In this document: positions 46,812 to 56,577 of the stretch, in pieces | How the letters are laid out: each line of letters opens with the position of its first letter | Numbering within the stretch: position 1 is the first letter of the stretch | Assembly (NCBI RefSeq): GCF_041956535.1 | Contig: NW_027192205.1 | Coordinates: 462,900 to 526,899 of the forward strand | Direction: 5' to 3' | DNA from: Calcarisporiella thermophila CBS 279.70 | Taxonomy: Eukaryota; Calcarisporiellomycota | DNA length: 64,000 bases | Notes under the pieces: generated by a model | Told to the model about the DNA's origin: nothing | The model's input: only the letters and a program-made list of their open reading frames with translations | The model's database searches: none | Position numbers and translations under genes: made by a program

Positions 46812-47686
46812 GGTGGTTAGGAAAACGCGAGGCAAATAAGGCAATTTTTCGGGTTCCGAATTCAATGCTTAATTGGAGCTTGATTATGTATTAAGAAGTA
46901 GCGAATGGTTGTATCTTTCTGCAAATGCTGAAAAATAGAGGGAGGAGAAACAGAAAAGAGAGGAGACAGGACTGGGCAGTAAGAGCGCGGCAGCAGTTTA
47001 TACCGCTTCAACTATGAATACTACTACGCATCTCAAAGATGCTGAAGCACCTCTAAGATGCCATAAAGTTGAGGTCATATTGCCCTACAAACAGGCTCTT
47101 TTTTTTTGTATAGCTGCGGGGAAGCTACCCGCGGTCTGGTACAAATATCTCCGCAGAGTTCTGGAACTAGCAAAGAGAGCACTGGGGACCCCGGAAGGCC
47201 TAGAAGAAAGCGGCCGGATTAAGGAAGAAGAAAGCGCGAGCGTGCGGCAATACCATTGAAGCTGGCTGTTCCGTCAGTTCAGAAGAGCCTTGCAAAGCTT
47301 CCGGGCTGGAAACGAATGGATTGCGGAAGACGCGATGCATTAAGCGGCATGGCCTCTCCCGAAAGGTGAGTTCTCTCGGAAGGTGACTTTCGCGGGTCTC
47401 CCATACCAATCCCCCGCCCTCTTCGCCAGGTGCACCACACACGCGTCGCTGAGTGGTCCCACAAACGAATTGCAACTGCGCCTCGAGATGGGCCTTTTTC
47501 CGAGTTCTGCAGGCTGGTGTTCCCCAAATCGAGGGCTATCTTAGGTGCCATATCTCTGTTTATAAATAAAATGAGTTTATAAATTCTCAGCTCAGCTACC
47601 ATCCCGCCTCCTCATTCCGCTCTTTATTTTTTTTTTTCGTCCTTGCATCCCTAAGCGAGCCTCACTAACTTCAGTCCTGACGGCCG
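46812..47686. other. Divergent intergenic region
   Basis: 875 nt between BST1 and the next plus-strand gene. Short ORFs here have no recognisable character. A C/T and A-rich leader with a T11 run near 47626 lies before the 47687 ATG. No gene seen. Confidence 0.5.
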
Positions 47687-49033
47687 ATGTCGATTTCTGT
47701 TGCATCAGGATTTCAGGGGCTGGGCCCTCTTGAATTCGAGATCCATCGCGATCCACTGGAGCAAACGCTTGAACTTTTCTCCTTGATGTCAACAGCCGAC
47801 TTTGTGGTAAGTTGAACCGCCAGTCGATCTTTCATGATGTTGCTGATTGATGGCTCCTCTTTTCAAGCCCGCCGAGAAAAATGCATCCTCGACAAAAGCT
47901 AGGGAATCGCAACGATTGCCCCCACCCGTCGCCCTTAATGAGCTCCAACCACAATCTCAACCGTCACCTAAACCTGCTCTTGATGCAATCCGGTCGACTC
48001 TGTTGGATCCTATCAAGGTTGAGCCAAACCGGGTCGAGCAAACCGAAGAGGATATTGACGATGATGATAAGCCGCTTCATTTGCTCCTTCAAGGCTCGCA
48101 TTCTCAGCTAAATCAACTGCGATCCCAGCCAACCCAAGCTATGACGAATGGGGCGCAGGGAGGCTCAGGCGCCAATAAGTGGTCCATTTCTCGGAAACTT
48201 CGGCGCATGCTCAGCCTTAAGGGCCGAAAACAAACCCTGGAACAGGGAGAGAAGATGGACCAGGGCAGCCCCAAGCTTATCGCTTTGCAATCTAGCCAGA
48301 ACAGTCTTCGATCTCAAACCAGCAGTAAGCGGGATTTGTCGAGCCTAGAATCTGGTCACGAGGAAAGAGATGGTGAGCATTGGAGCTCGTATCCACGGTC
48401 CCCTGTGCGAAGAATGCGTCCTCCTCACCCCCCTCGTGAGAGATTGAGGATGCGTGTAAATAGCGCACCCGAATTCCAATATCGCAGGACCGAACCCAAT
48501 GGTATATTTTCGATGCTTTTCCTTCGACTTGGATGGCGTCTAACCTACACTCTTGCTTCATAGTCCACCGTTCCGCCAGAGCCGATGCAAGGGAGCTTCG
48601 TCATCCAAGGCGGCGCCCGCTCTCCCACTACTATCACGAATTTCAGCAGGATCCGATCCAGAGGCTCCAGCACCCTGGCACTGGATCGACTGCGAGAAGC
48701 TTCTATAGCCTCCCCTCGTCGCCCTGCCCCTCCGCCGACTCCAACTCCTCCATCTCCTCCACCGCATCCCTCGCCTCCTCGACCGACACCTCTCTTTCCT
48801 CCCCGCAGAAATCTCCCGTATCTAGTGGGCGGCGCCTCAAGTTTAGCGACGATGTGCAGGTGCAATTCACGCACCATCCAGACCAATACGATCGGACGTC
48901 GGATCCGCATGCTACTTGCACGCGGCTCAGCGCCGGGATTGCTCTGCAGATCAAGCGTGAGCTGAACGAGTACAAGATGCGGGAAATGGTGGTGCACGAG
49001 GCGAGCCGAATTTACACGCATTTCTTCTCATGA
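47687..49033 (+). CDS. Fungal protein with conserved C-terminal signature, possible PP1-docking
   Basis: Three exons: 47687-47806, 47868-48501 and 48564-49033; 407 aa. The 40-residue first exon (MSISVASGFQGLGPLEFEIH...) has a good gtaagt donor, and its ATG is preferred over one inside intron 1. Most of the protein is disordered and Ser/Pro/Gln-rich. The last 75 residues hold a conserved-looking block: RRLKFSDDVQVQF, H-P-D-Q-Y-D-R, ATCTRLSAGIALQIKRELN and YKMREMVVHEASRIYTHFF. I recall similar YDR...IK-x-EL-N...VH-x-x-SR-x-x-THFF ends in fungal morphogenesis proteins; some, such as Bni4, dock PP1 through an R/K-V-x-F motif, and KFSDDVQVQF could play that part. That link is from memory and not verified. 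No membrane segment is visible. Confidence 0.7.
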
Positions 49034-49530
49034 TCATGTCTGTATTTTTATTTTTCTAATCTCTATACTAATGATCCCTATTACTTAGACTCTCTCTCTC
49101 CATATAATTGTCACCATCACGCCTTTTTTTATTATTATTTCTTCTTCTTTTTCTAAACCATATTAATGTTGAACCTTAGACTTCACTAATAATCATCTAT
49201 ACAGGCTACTCATGATTTTTCTTTTTAATGAGGGATATTTTCATCCTCATGTAATCTTCACTATTTCTCCCCTTCTATTTATAACTTTTCATTCAAAGGA
49301 TATCTAATAGGAGTGTAGATTCTGCCGATTTTATAAAATAACTTTGCTACCCTACTCTTGTGGGGAAAGATTGAAATAATTGGGGTAAAGGGGCATTTGA
49401 CCACGTTGTGGCTGCTCTTTCGGGCGCGACTCGTATTTAATCCGCTATTGAATTAGCCGAGTACTGAAAATATAAAAACTCTCGTATTTTCAACACCGCC
49501 ACTCTAGAGATCCTATTTGTCGAACCAGCA
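49034..49530. other. Intergenic, T-rich then AT-rich
   Basis: 497 nt; 3' flank of the previous gene and upstream region of the CAP gene. No gene seen. Confidence 0.5.
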
Positions 49531-50009
49531 ATGAATATTCACGTCTTGTTAGCACTTTCACTCCTCAGTACTTTAGTGAATTTTGCACGGGCAAAATCCC
49601 CGCCAGCGTCTGAGAACGTTATACAAACAGTTGTTCTCAACGTGCACAACTCTCTACGTGCTAACCATGGGGCAGAACCACTCGCCTGGAGCCAAGAAGC
49701 TGCCAATATAGCCCAAGCATGGGCAAGTAATTGTATCTTTCAACATAGCAAGACGCCTGGATTCGGCGAAAACTTAGCATATGGGTACACCCTAATATTG
49801 AGGCTGCAATAAGGGCATGGTATAGCGAACGCGAGGCTTACAGAGGGGAATTTTCGATGGAAAGTGGCCATTTTTCGCAAGTGGTTTGGAAAAGTACTAA
49901 ACAAATTGGCTGTGCCGTCACCAACTGTCCTTTCGGCGGCTATTATGTTTGTGAGTATTCTCCACCTGGTAACGTACACGGCCAATTCCAGGCCAACGTG
50001 TCGCCTTAA
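49531..50009 (+). pseudogene. CAP/PR-1 secreted protein gene with a frameshift
   Basis: The ATG at 49531 gives a signal peptide (MNIHVLLALSLLSTLVNFARA) and the CAP N-terminal motifs (VLNVHNSLRANHGAEPLAWS, AQAWASNCIFQHSK, GFGENLAYG). The frame then runs out after about 93 codons. From about 49790 a different frame continues the same domain without gap: IEAAIRAWYSEREAYRG, GHFSQVVWKSTKQIGCA and CEYSPPGN, up to TAA at 50007-50009. The shift lies at a GGG run near 49791-49793, where one missing base would explain it. Either the gene is a recent pseudogene or the assembly has a homopolymer error. A 29-nt GT-AG excision would also restore frame but would delete conserved residues. CAP proteins bind sterols or lipids and are secreted. 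Confidence 0.8.
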
Positions 50010-50620
50010 TGCCAGAATATCGAGAGTAAGAAAAGTATCGTCATCCCCAAAAACTGTTTTTATGTAACAAGACGGATTCCCTCCCTTGTTTCGTTACTGG
50101 AAATAAGGTTAAAATCATTACCTTTTGTGTTAGTTTGTTGTTTTATTACTTTCAATAATTCAGTAAGAGTAATCACCATTATTTAATAACAAGAGCTTTT
50201 CTTATTTTGATAAATAGTCGAACCATCTGAACTAGCTTAAAGGAAAGAGTCCCAGAATACGTTTCTATCGATTATAATCGGATAGGTATATTAAAAATCC
50301 TGAAAGTTGGCATAAAGATAGAAATGGCGCATATTTTCTCAACCTTTCCTGTATGGGTGTAATCACGCTCATCACTACTGAATAATGGAAAGCACAGATA
50401 TGCTATCCAAAAGGAACCTGTTCTGGCTTTCGCTTTACTCAATGCCCAAGTATTTCGTCTAACTTAGATGTCGAGCAAGTTACCCTGGAAAAAATTCGCT
50501 GTTTTTTACATTATTGAGGGGCAAAGAAACAATTCTAAGCATCTCAAACGATTTCATGGTCTTTTCTCCAAGAGATCTTATATTGAGTTTCATTAGCACG
50601 ATAAAACGTTGCAAAAGATA
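50010..50620. other. Intergenic, AT-rich
   Basis: 611 nt with no recognisable gene; the downstream flank of the CAP remnant. Confidence 0.45.
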
Positions 50621-51013
50621 TTATATCGATCGCTCACCTCTTATGCAGTATAGAATCCACGCAGAGCTAGGTATGAGTAGGTTGGCATAAGAGGCGGAAC
50701 TTTTCACGCTCCATTTGTAATATCTCCTAAGGAGAAACTCAACTATGCTTGGTATTTCTTCGTAAAAAAGCCGTTTGTTTAATCCCCAGCTGGTTGTAGC
50801 ATTGCGCCAAAAACTTGGAGAGTCCCATTCACTGAGGATTCCAGACCCTATATACTCTGTCGCCAAATCCCGAGCAGCATTTTGAAGGGTTTCTGAATCA
50901 GCAGTATGACACGTATGCCATTAAACGAATCGTTCGGATAAGGATTCCAGTGTGGCATTTGGCTTACTAGCCTTGAGAAGGGTCGCGAAACAAACAATCA
51001 ATTTTGCAACCAT
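50621..51013 (-). pseudogene. Broken ORF of unknown protein, one in-frame TAA
   Basis: A minus-strand frame of 131 codons starts with ATG at 51013 (MVAKLIVCFATLLKASKPNA) and ends at 50621. A single TAA at 50921-50923 falls at codon 31. Beyond it the frame has coding-like content (ADSETLQNAARDLATEYIG, LSEWDSPSFWRNATTSWG, IPSIVEFLLRRYYKW). I recognise no family. The start could be a secretory leader. It lies beside the frameshifted CAP gene, suggesting a patch of decaying genes. Moderate to low confidence. Confidence 0.4.
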
Positions 51014-51413
51014 TAGGCCTATTCCGATAGATTCAGATGTATGTGTTCAAAAGGGACCACCACCTTTGGTGGGGTGAAATAACTAGTGCTCCGGTGGCAA
51101 GGTTGAGTCAAGTGGACTATGCCTCCAAACTAGATTTGAACAAGGTGGATTATTGGGTAGGGCCCACTTTTCACAGCCACCCTAAGATCTTTGATATTGG
51201 CACTTTCATCGAGACAGAGAGTGTCGGTTGAACATTACTTTTTACATTTTCTTGTGGTAGTAGCCCCATTCTTTGGATGCTCGCAATGATTCGTCTAATC
51301 CATCTGAATCTATCGATGTTGATCTTACGAGCATATAATGCCCAAAATAGAGGAAAATGACAATGAAAACCAAAAAAGAATACTATAATGGAAAGCTGCG
51401 GGAATCAGTTGAA
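51014..51413. other. Intergenic, no supported gene
   Basis: A plus-strand 64-codon ORF (51037-51231) is present but has no recognisable feature. AT-rich elsewhere. Confidence 0.4.
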
Positions 51414-52192
51414 TCACCCAATGCTTAGGAGGACCAACGCCCCCAATAGCCAGTTCATTTTCCATTCTACTTTTAGACTATTTTGGCCACTCAATAGGCT
51501 TGGAGTCACCATAGGAGCGGGGAGCATAGGTGCTGGGCCATGGCTGAAGATGGTCACCACGGTGACATGGGGAGCGATGCTAGGCGGGGGTGAATCGGAG
51601 GAGAGTGTAGTTAAAATAGGGGGTGGGTTCGCCGTTGGTGGGGAGCTTTCCTCCGCGGGAAACGAGACCGCCACGGGCGATTGAGACGAGGTTGACACGG
51701 GATCCTGCTGTGTGGAGAAAGTGATCACTGGAGCTGAGGCCGGGGAGGATACGCTACTTGTTTGCTCGGTCTGCAAAGATATCCCAGAGGATGGGTCAAC
51801 AGGGAAGGACGAGGTACTTGAAGCTGGAGCAATGCTTGTCCCCGCCCCGCTTGAAGATCCGTTGCTCTCTAAACCAGAACTGGACGAAGTGAGGGTTGAG
51901 GCCGGCTGCTGGAGAGAAGACACGGACACTGACTCGATGGAGGACGTGGAGCTGAAAGGGATTGTCCCAAGAACTAGTGCATAGATAGAGATATCACTAA
52001 GTATTCAGCCTGTCCGAGAGAGTGTGATTCCAAACCTTTCTCAAATTGTGTTGAGGTTGAGAGTGGCAATGAGGTTATTGTGTTGTTCGACTGACGCTCT
52101 ATGGGGCTACCCCTCGAAAGCACGGCAGAGGTTACCGCCATACTAGAGAGAAGGATGGCTATGGTGGAGTGCACCGTATAGGTATGAAGCAT
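51414..52192 (-). CDS. Ser/Thr/Pro-rich GPI-anchored cell-wall protein
   Basis: Two exons: 52192-52036 and 51973-51414; 238 aa. The N-terminus is a secretory signal (TIAILLSSMAVTSAVLS). The middle is a Ser/Thr/Pro/Val-rich stalk, probably heavily O-mannosylated (SSSSGLESNGSSSGAG, TSSVSSPASAPV). The C-terminus is a short hydrophobic segment (WLLGALVLLSIG) after a small polar stretch, the layout of a GPI-attachment signal. There is no catalytic or folded domain. Such proteins are structural or adhesive wall components. The window also encodes Bst1, which would act on its anchor, though that is general biology and not linkage. Low complexity prevents a family name. Confidence 0.75.
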
Positions 52193-52425
52193 GTTTATGA
52201 ATTAATAAAGACAAGTGACTTCGAGGTATAATCTAATAACGGAGGAAATACTCAAGGGTGATCGAAGACGAAGAATAAAACCATCCCCTAGTTTATATCA
52301 TCATTTTAGTTTGGCGTTGGCTCAGGACGCACTGCTGTTTGGTAGGTTCTAGGTATTTTAATTGGCAAATCCTTTGCCAAAAACTTCCACTGCGCACGGA
52401 CGCTATGTTTCAACTCCGGTTTTTA

Positions 52426-52925
52426 TCAGTAGCGGGTGCTCCCTAGAGCAATGGTGATCACCATGGCCATGGCCAGTATAAAGGCAATAGCGTACGCAAT
52501 AAAGAAGCTTTTGCGGCCGTGCTCGACGAAGCCTTGCTTGACCAAGTGATTTTGGTTCTTGAAATACTTCAACAAGGCTCCCACCAAGGCTATAAAGCCC
52601 ACTCCACAAAATGAAATGCCAAGGCTAGAAGAGATAAGATTGGGTGTATAGTGTTTCCAGTCCTCCACTTGAATCGGCAGGGGAAAAACTAACGTCAGCC
52701 CGAGAATGACCAAGGCCATCGTGAGCTCCAGCCAAGAAAGAAAGGTACGCTCGTTGGCTTTAATGGAGGTAGCGAGGCAATGGAAAGCAGGTCAGCTGCG
52801 GTGGGGAGGGGAGAGGGGAGTAAAGGAAGTTTACCCATGTGGTCACGGGCCGTACTTTCTGTGTTTTTCAGCACCAGCTGAAGGTAGTTATGGAGTGAAA
52901 TTCCAGATTCCGTTTGGGATTCCAT
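52426..52925 (-). CDS. DUF202 small membrane protein
   Basis: Two exons: 52925-52835 and 52757-52426; 140 aa. The N-terminus (MESQTESGISLHNYLQLVLKN) precedes ARDHMANERTFLSWLELTMAL, the clear DUF202 signature (A-N-E-R-T-x-L-x-W). Three membrane helices follow: VILGLTLVFPL, ISFCGVGFIALVGALL and AYAIAFILAMAMVITIAL. DUF202 occurs alone or in Vtc1-type proteins of the vacuolar polyphosphate polymerase complex; alone its function is not firmly known. The junction between the exons falls inside the signature and is required for it. Confidence 0.88.
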
Positions 52926-53087
52926 GACAAGAGTAGAGTGGCAAAAAAAAAAACCTGTGACCGCTCCATTTTTGAAGAATGCAGGATGGCATGGCTTTTA
53001 GTCACTAAATTAAATTGGATCTTGGATTTTGCATAGAATGGGAGAGTAGAACAATCATGCTTTAAACATAATAGAGTACATTGTAGA

Positions 53088-53125
53088 AGGAGAAAGGAGA
53101 GAGGGAGAAAGGAGAGAGGGAGAAA
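53088..53125. repeat. Tandem GA-rich repeat, about 17-bp unit
   Basis: The unit GAGAAAGGAGAGAGGGA occurs twice in tandem with a partial third copy, just downstream of the RPA3 stop on the other strand. Purine-rich simple repeat. Confidence 0.7.
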
Positions 53126-53144
53126 AGAGTAAGGGGTAAAAGTG

Positions 53145-53682
53145 TCATTCGAAAAGCTCCACGTACCGCTGGGATGCTTGAACGAGTTGATTATGAAGCT
53201 TAAGGTCTAATATTCAATCAAGATAGATAGGCGGGCTATCCGCGTTAGAGAAGTCTTCCAGTAAGGTGAGGAAATAAAAAGAGAAATTTACCAAAGTTTT
53301 CGCCAAAATTGGAGGACGTAAACTCAGTGATGGAGAGGTCGTCATTGACGCGCCCAATTATCTCGACATAGGGGGTTCCCCAAGTGTTTTCCTGTTCCGG
53401 AATAGGGAAAAATACAAAATGGATTGGAAAATCATGGAGATATAAGATGTCTAGGGAAGATTTACATTATTAAGCTGCACGCGGACATGCCCATTATCAC
53501 TGGCCTCGATCACGCCATAGTTTCCCGAATGCTAATGGACGAAGTTGAGCGTAAAAAAAGGGGTCGTGTAGAGAGAGATCGAGACAGGATCTCACCTGAA
53601 TTATTTTCCCAACGATTCGAACTACCTTTCCTCGGTACTTTTCGAGAAGCACTGAATTCACGCGCGGGGTCACTTGATCCAT
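53145..53682 (-). CDS. RFA3: Replication protein A small subunit (RPA3/RPA14)
   Basis: Four exons: 53682-53596, 53531-53466, 53391-53292 and 53206-53145; 104 aa, the usual RPA14 size. It is a single OB fold: TPRVNSVLLEKYRGKVVRIVGKI, then HSGNYGVIEASDNGHVRVQL, then WGTPYVEIIGRVNDD and the C-terminal helix LHNQLVQASQRYVELFE. RPA3 forms the trimerisation core of the RPA heterotrimer with RPA1 and RPA2, which coats single-stranded DNA in replication and repair. The match relies on length, OB pattern and the R-V-N-x-x-L-L / GR-V motifs. It is head to head with ribosomal protein S29. Confidence 0.85.
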
Positions 53683-53758
53683 CTTGCAATTGATCTCAAG
53701 TCGCGATATTTCGAAAAAAGAGAAATAAAGGGGGGGGGGGGGAACGAAAAAACACGTA

Positions 53759-53800
53759 TTTCCGGCGAAATGGGACATTTGATTTCGTCACGGGATGACG
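53759..53800. promoter_or_regulatory. Palindromic motifs in the RPA3/S29 divergent promoter
   Basis: TTTCCGGCGAAA (53759-53770) resembles an E2F-type site. CGTCACGGGATGACG (about 53786-53800) is an inverted pair of CRE-like half-sites. Both lie in the 259-bp gap between the RPA3 and S29 starts. Function is inferred from motif likeness only. Confidence 0.3.
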
Positions 53801-53941
53801 ACATGCTTTGTTTTGAAAAATTTTCCTTCTTATTCATGGTAGGCACAAGCCCAAGGTTTGTTTCCTCCTCTTTTGCCTCGTTTCCAATTTGCTTAGGAAA
53901 GGCCTACTTCCCTACACAATCTCACCCAATCGAAACACAAC

Positions 53942-54393
53942 ATGGCCCACGATCAAGTCTGGTTCTCTCGTCCCCGCCGCTTCGGCAAAGGTTCCCGTGA
54001 ATGGTAAGGCTCACTCTAATGAAGATCGGAAGTTTGTTTTATTTTGTTTTTCCTCGAGCTTTTCTCGGGGATGATGGGTCTTTTTATTATCTATTTTCTT
54101 TTGCCTTTGCCTTTTGGCTATTGTACCCAGCCAAGCATTTCGGCCGATGTGGATACAATCCGTTTATTTCGTCCAATGCTAATCCCTTTTGTCTTTTTCT
54201 TCTCATAGCCGTGTGTGCACTCACCGCGCCGGTCTTATCCGCAAATACAACTTGATGTTGTGCCGTCAGTGCTTCCGTGACTACGCCAACGATATCGGTT
54301 TCCACAAGGTAGATATGGCTATGAGTTGCTGGAATCGAACTCCCATGCATCCTAACCTGACCTCATTCTCTCTTCCTATTATAGTACCGTTAA
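53942..54393 (+). CDS. RPS29: Small ribosomal subunit protein uS14 (S29)
   Basis: Three exons: 53942-54003, 54209-54308 and 54385-54393; 56 aa, exactly the eukaryotic S29 size. Sequence: [20 protein letters not shown], then the zinc ribbon with Cys at 21, 24, 39 and 42 (ECRVC and LCRQC), then [12 protein letters not shown] and the terminal Y-R. The last exon holds only two codons and the TAA stop, and is needed to give the fungal K-Y-R end; reading through the donor instead gives a non-conserved tail. S29 sits in the head of the 40S subunit. Intron 1 (205 nt) contains a short hairpin (54114-54134). Confidence 0.95.
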
Positions 54394-54699
54394 TTCATTA
54401 CATGTTTTACTTTCGTTGAACATGGGATAAATAAATAAATCGGTCTGTTGGGGCCATTTCTGCTTCGTTTTTCATCATCCGATTTGTCACAAACAATAAA
54501 TATCTTTCATATCTATACCTTTGGAAGGCGGACACTTGGCCTCCCTGCTTTCATCTTTAGATATCAGATTCTGAAATCAATTTTCAAATTGACCACACGA
54601 AACGGGAAAAGAGGGAGGAGGTTTGCAATAAATAAAACCGTGTCCTCTTTTTTTATTTCCACAGAATATACAGCAAGCTCCAAGTGGGCCGATGAAGAT
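54394..54699. other. Intergenic, S29 to next plus-strand gene
   Basis: 306 nt, AT-rich. It ends in a pyrimidine tract and acceptor-like tttccacag at about 54650-54664, so it may contain an intron and unseen first exon of the following gene. Confidence 0.45.
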
Positions 54700-55413
54700 A
54701 TGTTCGACGTTATCGGGATCTACCATACTTACTGGCTAGTGATTCTCCTGCCCCGCGAGGAGATTCTCTCTCTTATTCCCGATGGCTATAGCCTCGCACC
54801 AATAAACTCATGGCCAGCGGAATGTCAGTCATTGGTTGCTTCACCCGAACATCATCCTCTTCTGCTTGAAATAGGGAAACAGCATGATTCCGGCCCCCAG
54901 CTCACAAGATGGCTCAGGGCCGATTTCGGCGAGGCAAAGGTCAGCGTTCCATTTGTTCTCCTGCCCGCCAGGTTTTCCACCACCCGCCCATTCGTGTACA
55001 AACGGAACATCTATCTGACGCGACGATACCTAGCATGGTCGAGCTGGGCCTTCTTCGGCCTAAATTCGGAGATGAGCAGCATCGCGATGTCCGAGACAAA
55101 CGCCCGGGTCAAAACGGGCCAGGATACAGCGATAGACGCCGATATCGAGGAGGGGGCACCGGCGGAGAACATGGAGGGGATGAAGCGCATGTTCACGGGG
55201 ATCTTCGTGGGCGACGGCTCCAGCTATGGGGAGTTTGCAGGGGACGTCCGTCTGCTGCGGAGTGTGAAAGGGGTGGTGAGGTTCGGGAAGGGGATGGGTA
55301 AGTTGGAGGGAGGCGAGATGCCCGCGAGAGGGGTGGAGGTGGAGTACAAGTATGTGCTCCGGGGGCCGAAGCCGATCTCGTCGCTGCAAGACTCGTCCGA
55401 GCGGGCGGGATAG
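54700..55413 (+). CDS. Acetoacetate-decarboxylase-like fold protein
   Basis: Single open exon; from the ATG at 54700 it gives 237 aa. The frame is open upstream (EYTASSKWADED...) with no ATG, after an acceptor-like tttccacag, so an upstream exon is possible. Segments such as IYHTYWLVILLPREEILSLIPDGYSLAP and FVYKRNIYLTRRYLAWSSWAFFG resemble fungal proteins of the acetoacetate decarboxylase superfamily, in which a small beta barrel binds an acidic metabolite. The active-site Lys cannot be assigned with confidence. The central acidic insert (ADIEEGAPAENMEGM) is atypical. Codon GC is high. No signal peptide is visible. Function is not predictable beyond the fold, and the family call itself is tentative. 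Confidence 0.55.
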   Translation: MFDVIGIYHTYWLVILLPREEILSLIPDGYSLAPINSWPAECQSLVASPEHHPLLLEIGKQHDSGPQLTRWLRADFGEAKVSVPFVLLPARFSTTRPFVYKRNIYLTRRYLAWSSWAFFGLNSEMSSIAMSETNARVKTGQDTAIDADIEEGAPAENMEGMKRMFTGIFVGDGSSYGEFAGDVRLLRSVKGVVRFGKGMGKLEGGEMPARGVEVEYKYVLRGPKPISSLQDSSERAG

Positions 55414-55608
55414 GCCGTGTGGAGAGGGGTCGCGACTCGCAACATTTCACCGCCTCTAGTACACTCTATGTTTTATTTGTATGTTTCCTCTCTCTTCCCT
55501 CCCCTCCCATAAACAAACCGTTGTGTACAAAAGTGAGAAATACATCGGTATATGAAAAAACTAAATAGGCGAGTCGAATGGATGGATAGATAGATAGAGA
55601 TAGATGGA

Positions 55609-56577
55609 TCAATGCATATAAGTTATGTCTTCTGATGGAAAAGCAATGAATTTGCCGCGCTTGGCCTGGGCCTGGTCGTCGTGGAACCGGCGGTCGGCGC
55701 CTTTGTCCCGGAACACCTTGATCTTGCAAGAGCGCCTCTCCACGCTCCCGTCTTCGGCCGCGAACTCCACCATGAATTGCATCCGGACCCCCTTCTTCCC
55801 CCTAATCAGGGCGAACTCGGTCGACACACAGTGGAATTGCACCGCCAGCTCCGCCTTCTGTGCCGCGTGCAACAAGAACTGGACGCGGTTTTCGGCCATG
55901 GCCCGCACCTCTCGCACGCCGCTGCTCTTCTCGGCCAGCACGGAAAACAAGCGGCTGCTGGGGTTCCTCTTGCACCAGCCCGCCAGCAAGCTCTTGCCGT
56001 CGGTGTCGGCCGAGTCGTCGAGGGTGAGCGAGATCTCGCCGGAGACCTGAGTGTCCGGGGGCGCGGGCGGATCGATCTGGACGTGCAGGGTGTACGTTTG
56101 GTTGCGGTTGAGGTAGGTGGAGATGAAGCCGTTCTCCTTCTTGATGGCCGTGCGGGCGTTGAGCCAGACGCTGTAGACGGGCTTGGGGGCGGGCTCTGCC
56201 GGGGCCAGGGGGGAGGGGGCGGAGACGCTCATAGGGCCGGGGGAATAGGCGGCGAGCGAGGGGGCCAAGGGGCCGTGGGTGTGGGGTAGGATGTGCGAAG
56301 GGCTGCAAGGAAGGGCGGCGGGGGCTTGGGAGCAGAAGAGCAGCGGGTTGGGGAGCAGGAAGCCGGGAGAGTATACGAGCGACGACGGGAGGTGTATGTT
56401 GATGGCGGAGGCGAGGGGGTTGAGAAAGAGGGCGTCGCCGTACAGCAGCGGAGGGGGGCCCTGGGCAAGCAGGTCGAAGGGATCGCACGAGGGCGCATCG
56501 CCCGAGCCGGGGTCGCCGGGCAGGCCAGCGTCGGGGATGGTCTCGAGCGCAGAGCCGGGTTCAAAGTTGACGAGCAT
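55609..56577 (-). CDS. CP2/Grainyhead-family transcription factor
   Basis: Single exon, 322 aa. The first 125 residues are Pro/Leu/Ala-rich and probably disordered. From about 130 the CP2 DNA-binding domain appears: NGFISTYLNRNQTYTLHVQI, then a W-C-K-R-N region, VLAEKSSGVREV, VQFLLHAAQKAELAVQFHC, STEFALIRGKKGVRMQFMV and the diagnostic RRSCKIKVFRDKGADRRFHDD. Grainyhead proteins carry the equivalent C-Q-I-K-V-F-R-D-K-G-A-E-R. The protein stops 30 residues later, so the C-terminal dimerisation region of animal Grainyhead/LSF is absent. No exon continues it: there is no GT donor between the DNA-binding core and the stop. In animals and Neurospora the family controls barrier and wall genes, which suggests a similar role here by inference. 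A TATA-like box lies upstream. Confidence 0.88.
   Translation of the reverse strand: MLVNFEPGSALETIPDAGLPGDPGSGDAPSCDPFDLLAQGPPPLLYGDALFLNPLASAINIHLPSSLVYSPGFLLPNPLLFCSQAPAALPCSPSHILPHTHGPLAPSLAAYSPGPMSVSAPSPLAPAEPAPKPVYSVWLNARTAIKKENGFISTYLNRNQTYTLHVQIDPPAPPDTQVSGEISLTLDDSADTDGKSLLAGWCKRNPSSRLFSVLAEKSSGVREVRAMAENRVQFLLHAAQKAELAVQFHCVSTEFALIRGKKGVRMQFMVEFAAEDGSVERRSCKIKVFRDKGADRRFHDDQAQAKRGKFIAFPSEDITYMH

Noticed and set aside
49792-49820. A 29-nt intron restoring frame in the CAP gene.
   Set aside because: It would remove the conserved I-E-A-A-I-R residues before the A-W-Y-S-E motif. A missing base at the GGG run explains all conserved residues.
54333-54356. tRNA-like B box (GTTCGATTCC on the minus strand) in S29 intron 2.
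   Set aside because: The flanking bases do not form a T-arm stem, and no acceptor or anticodon arm can be drawn.
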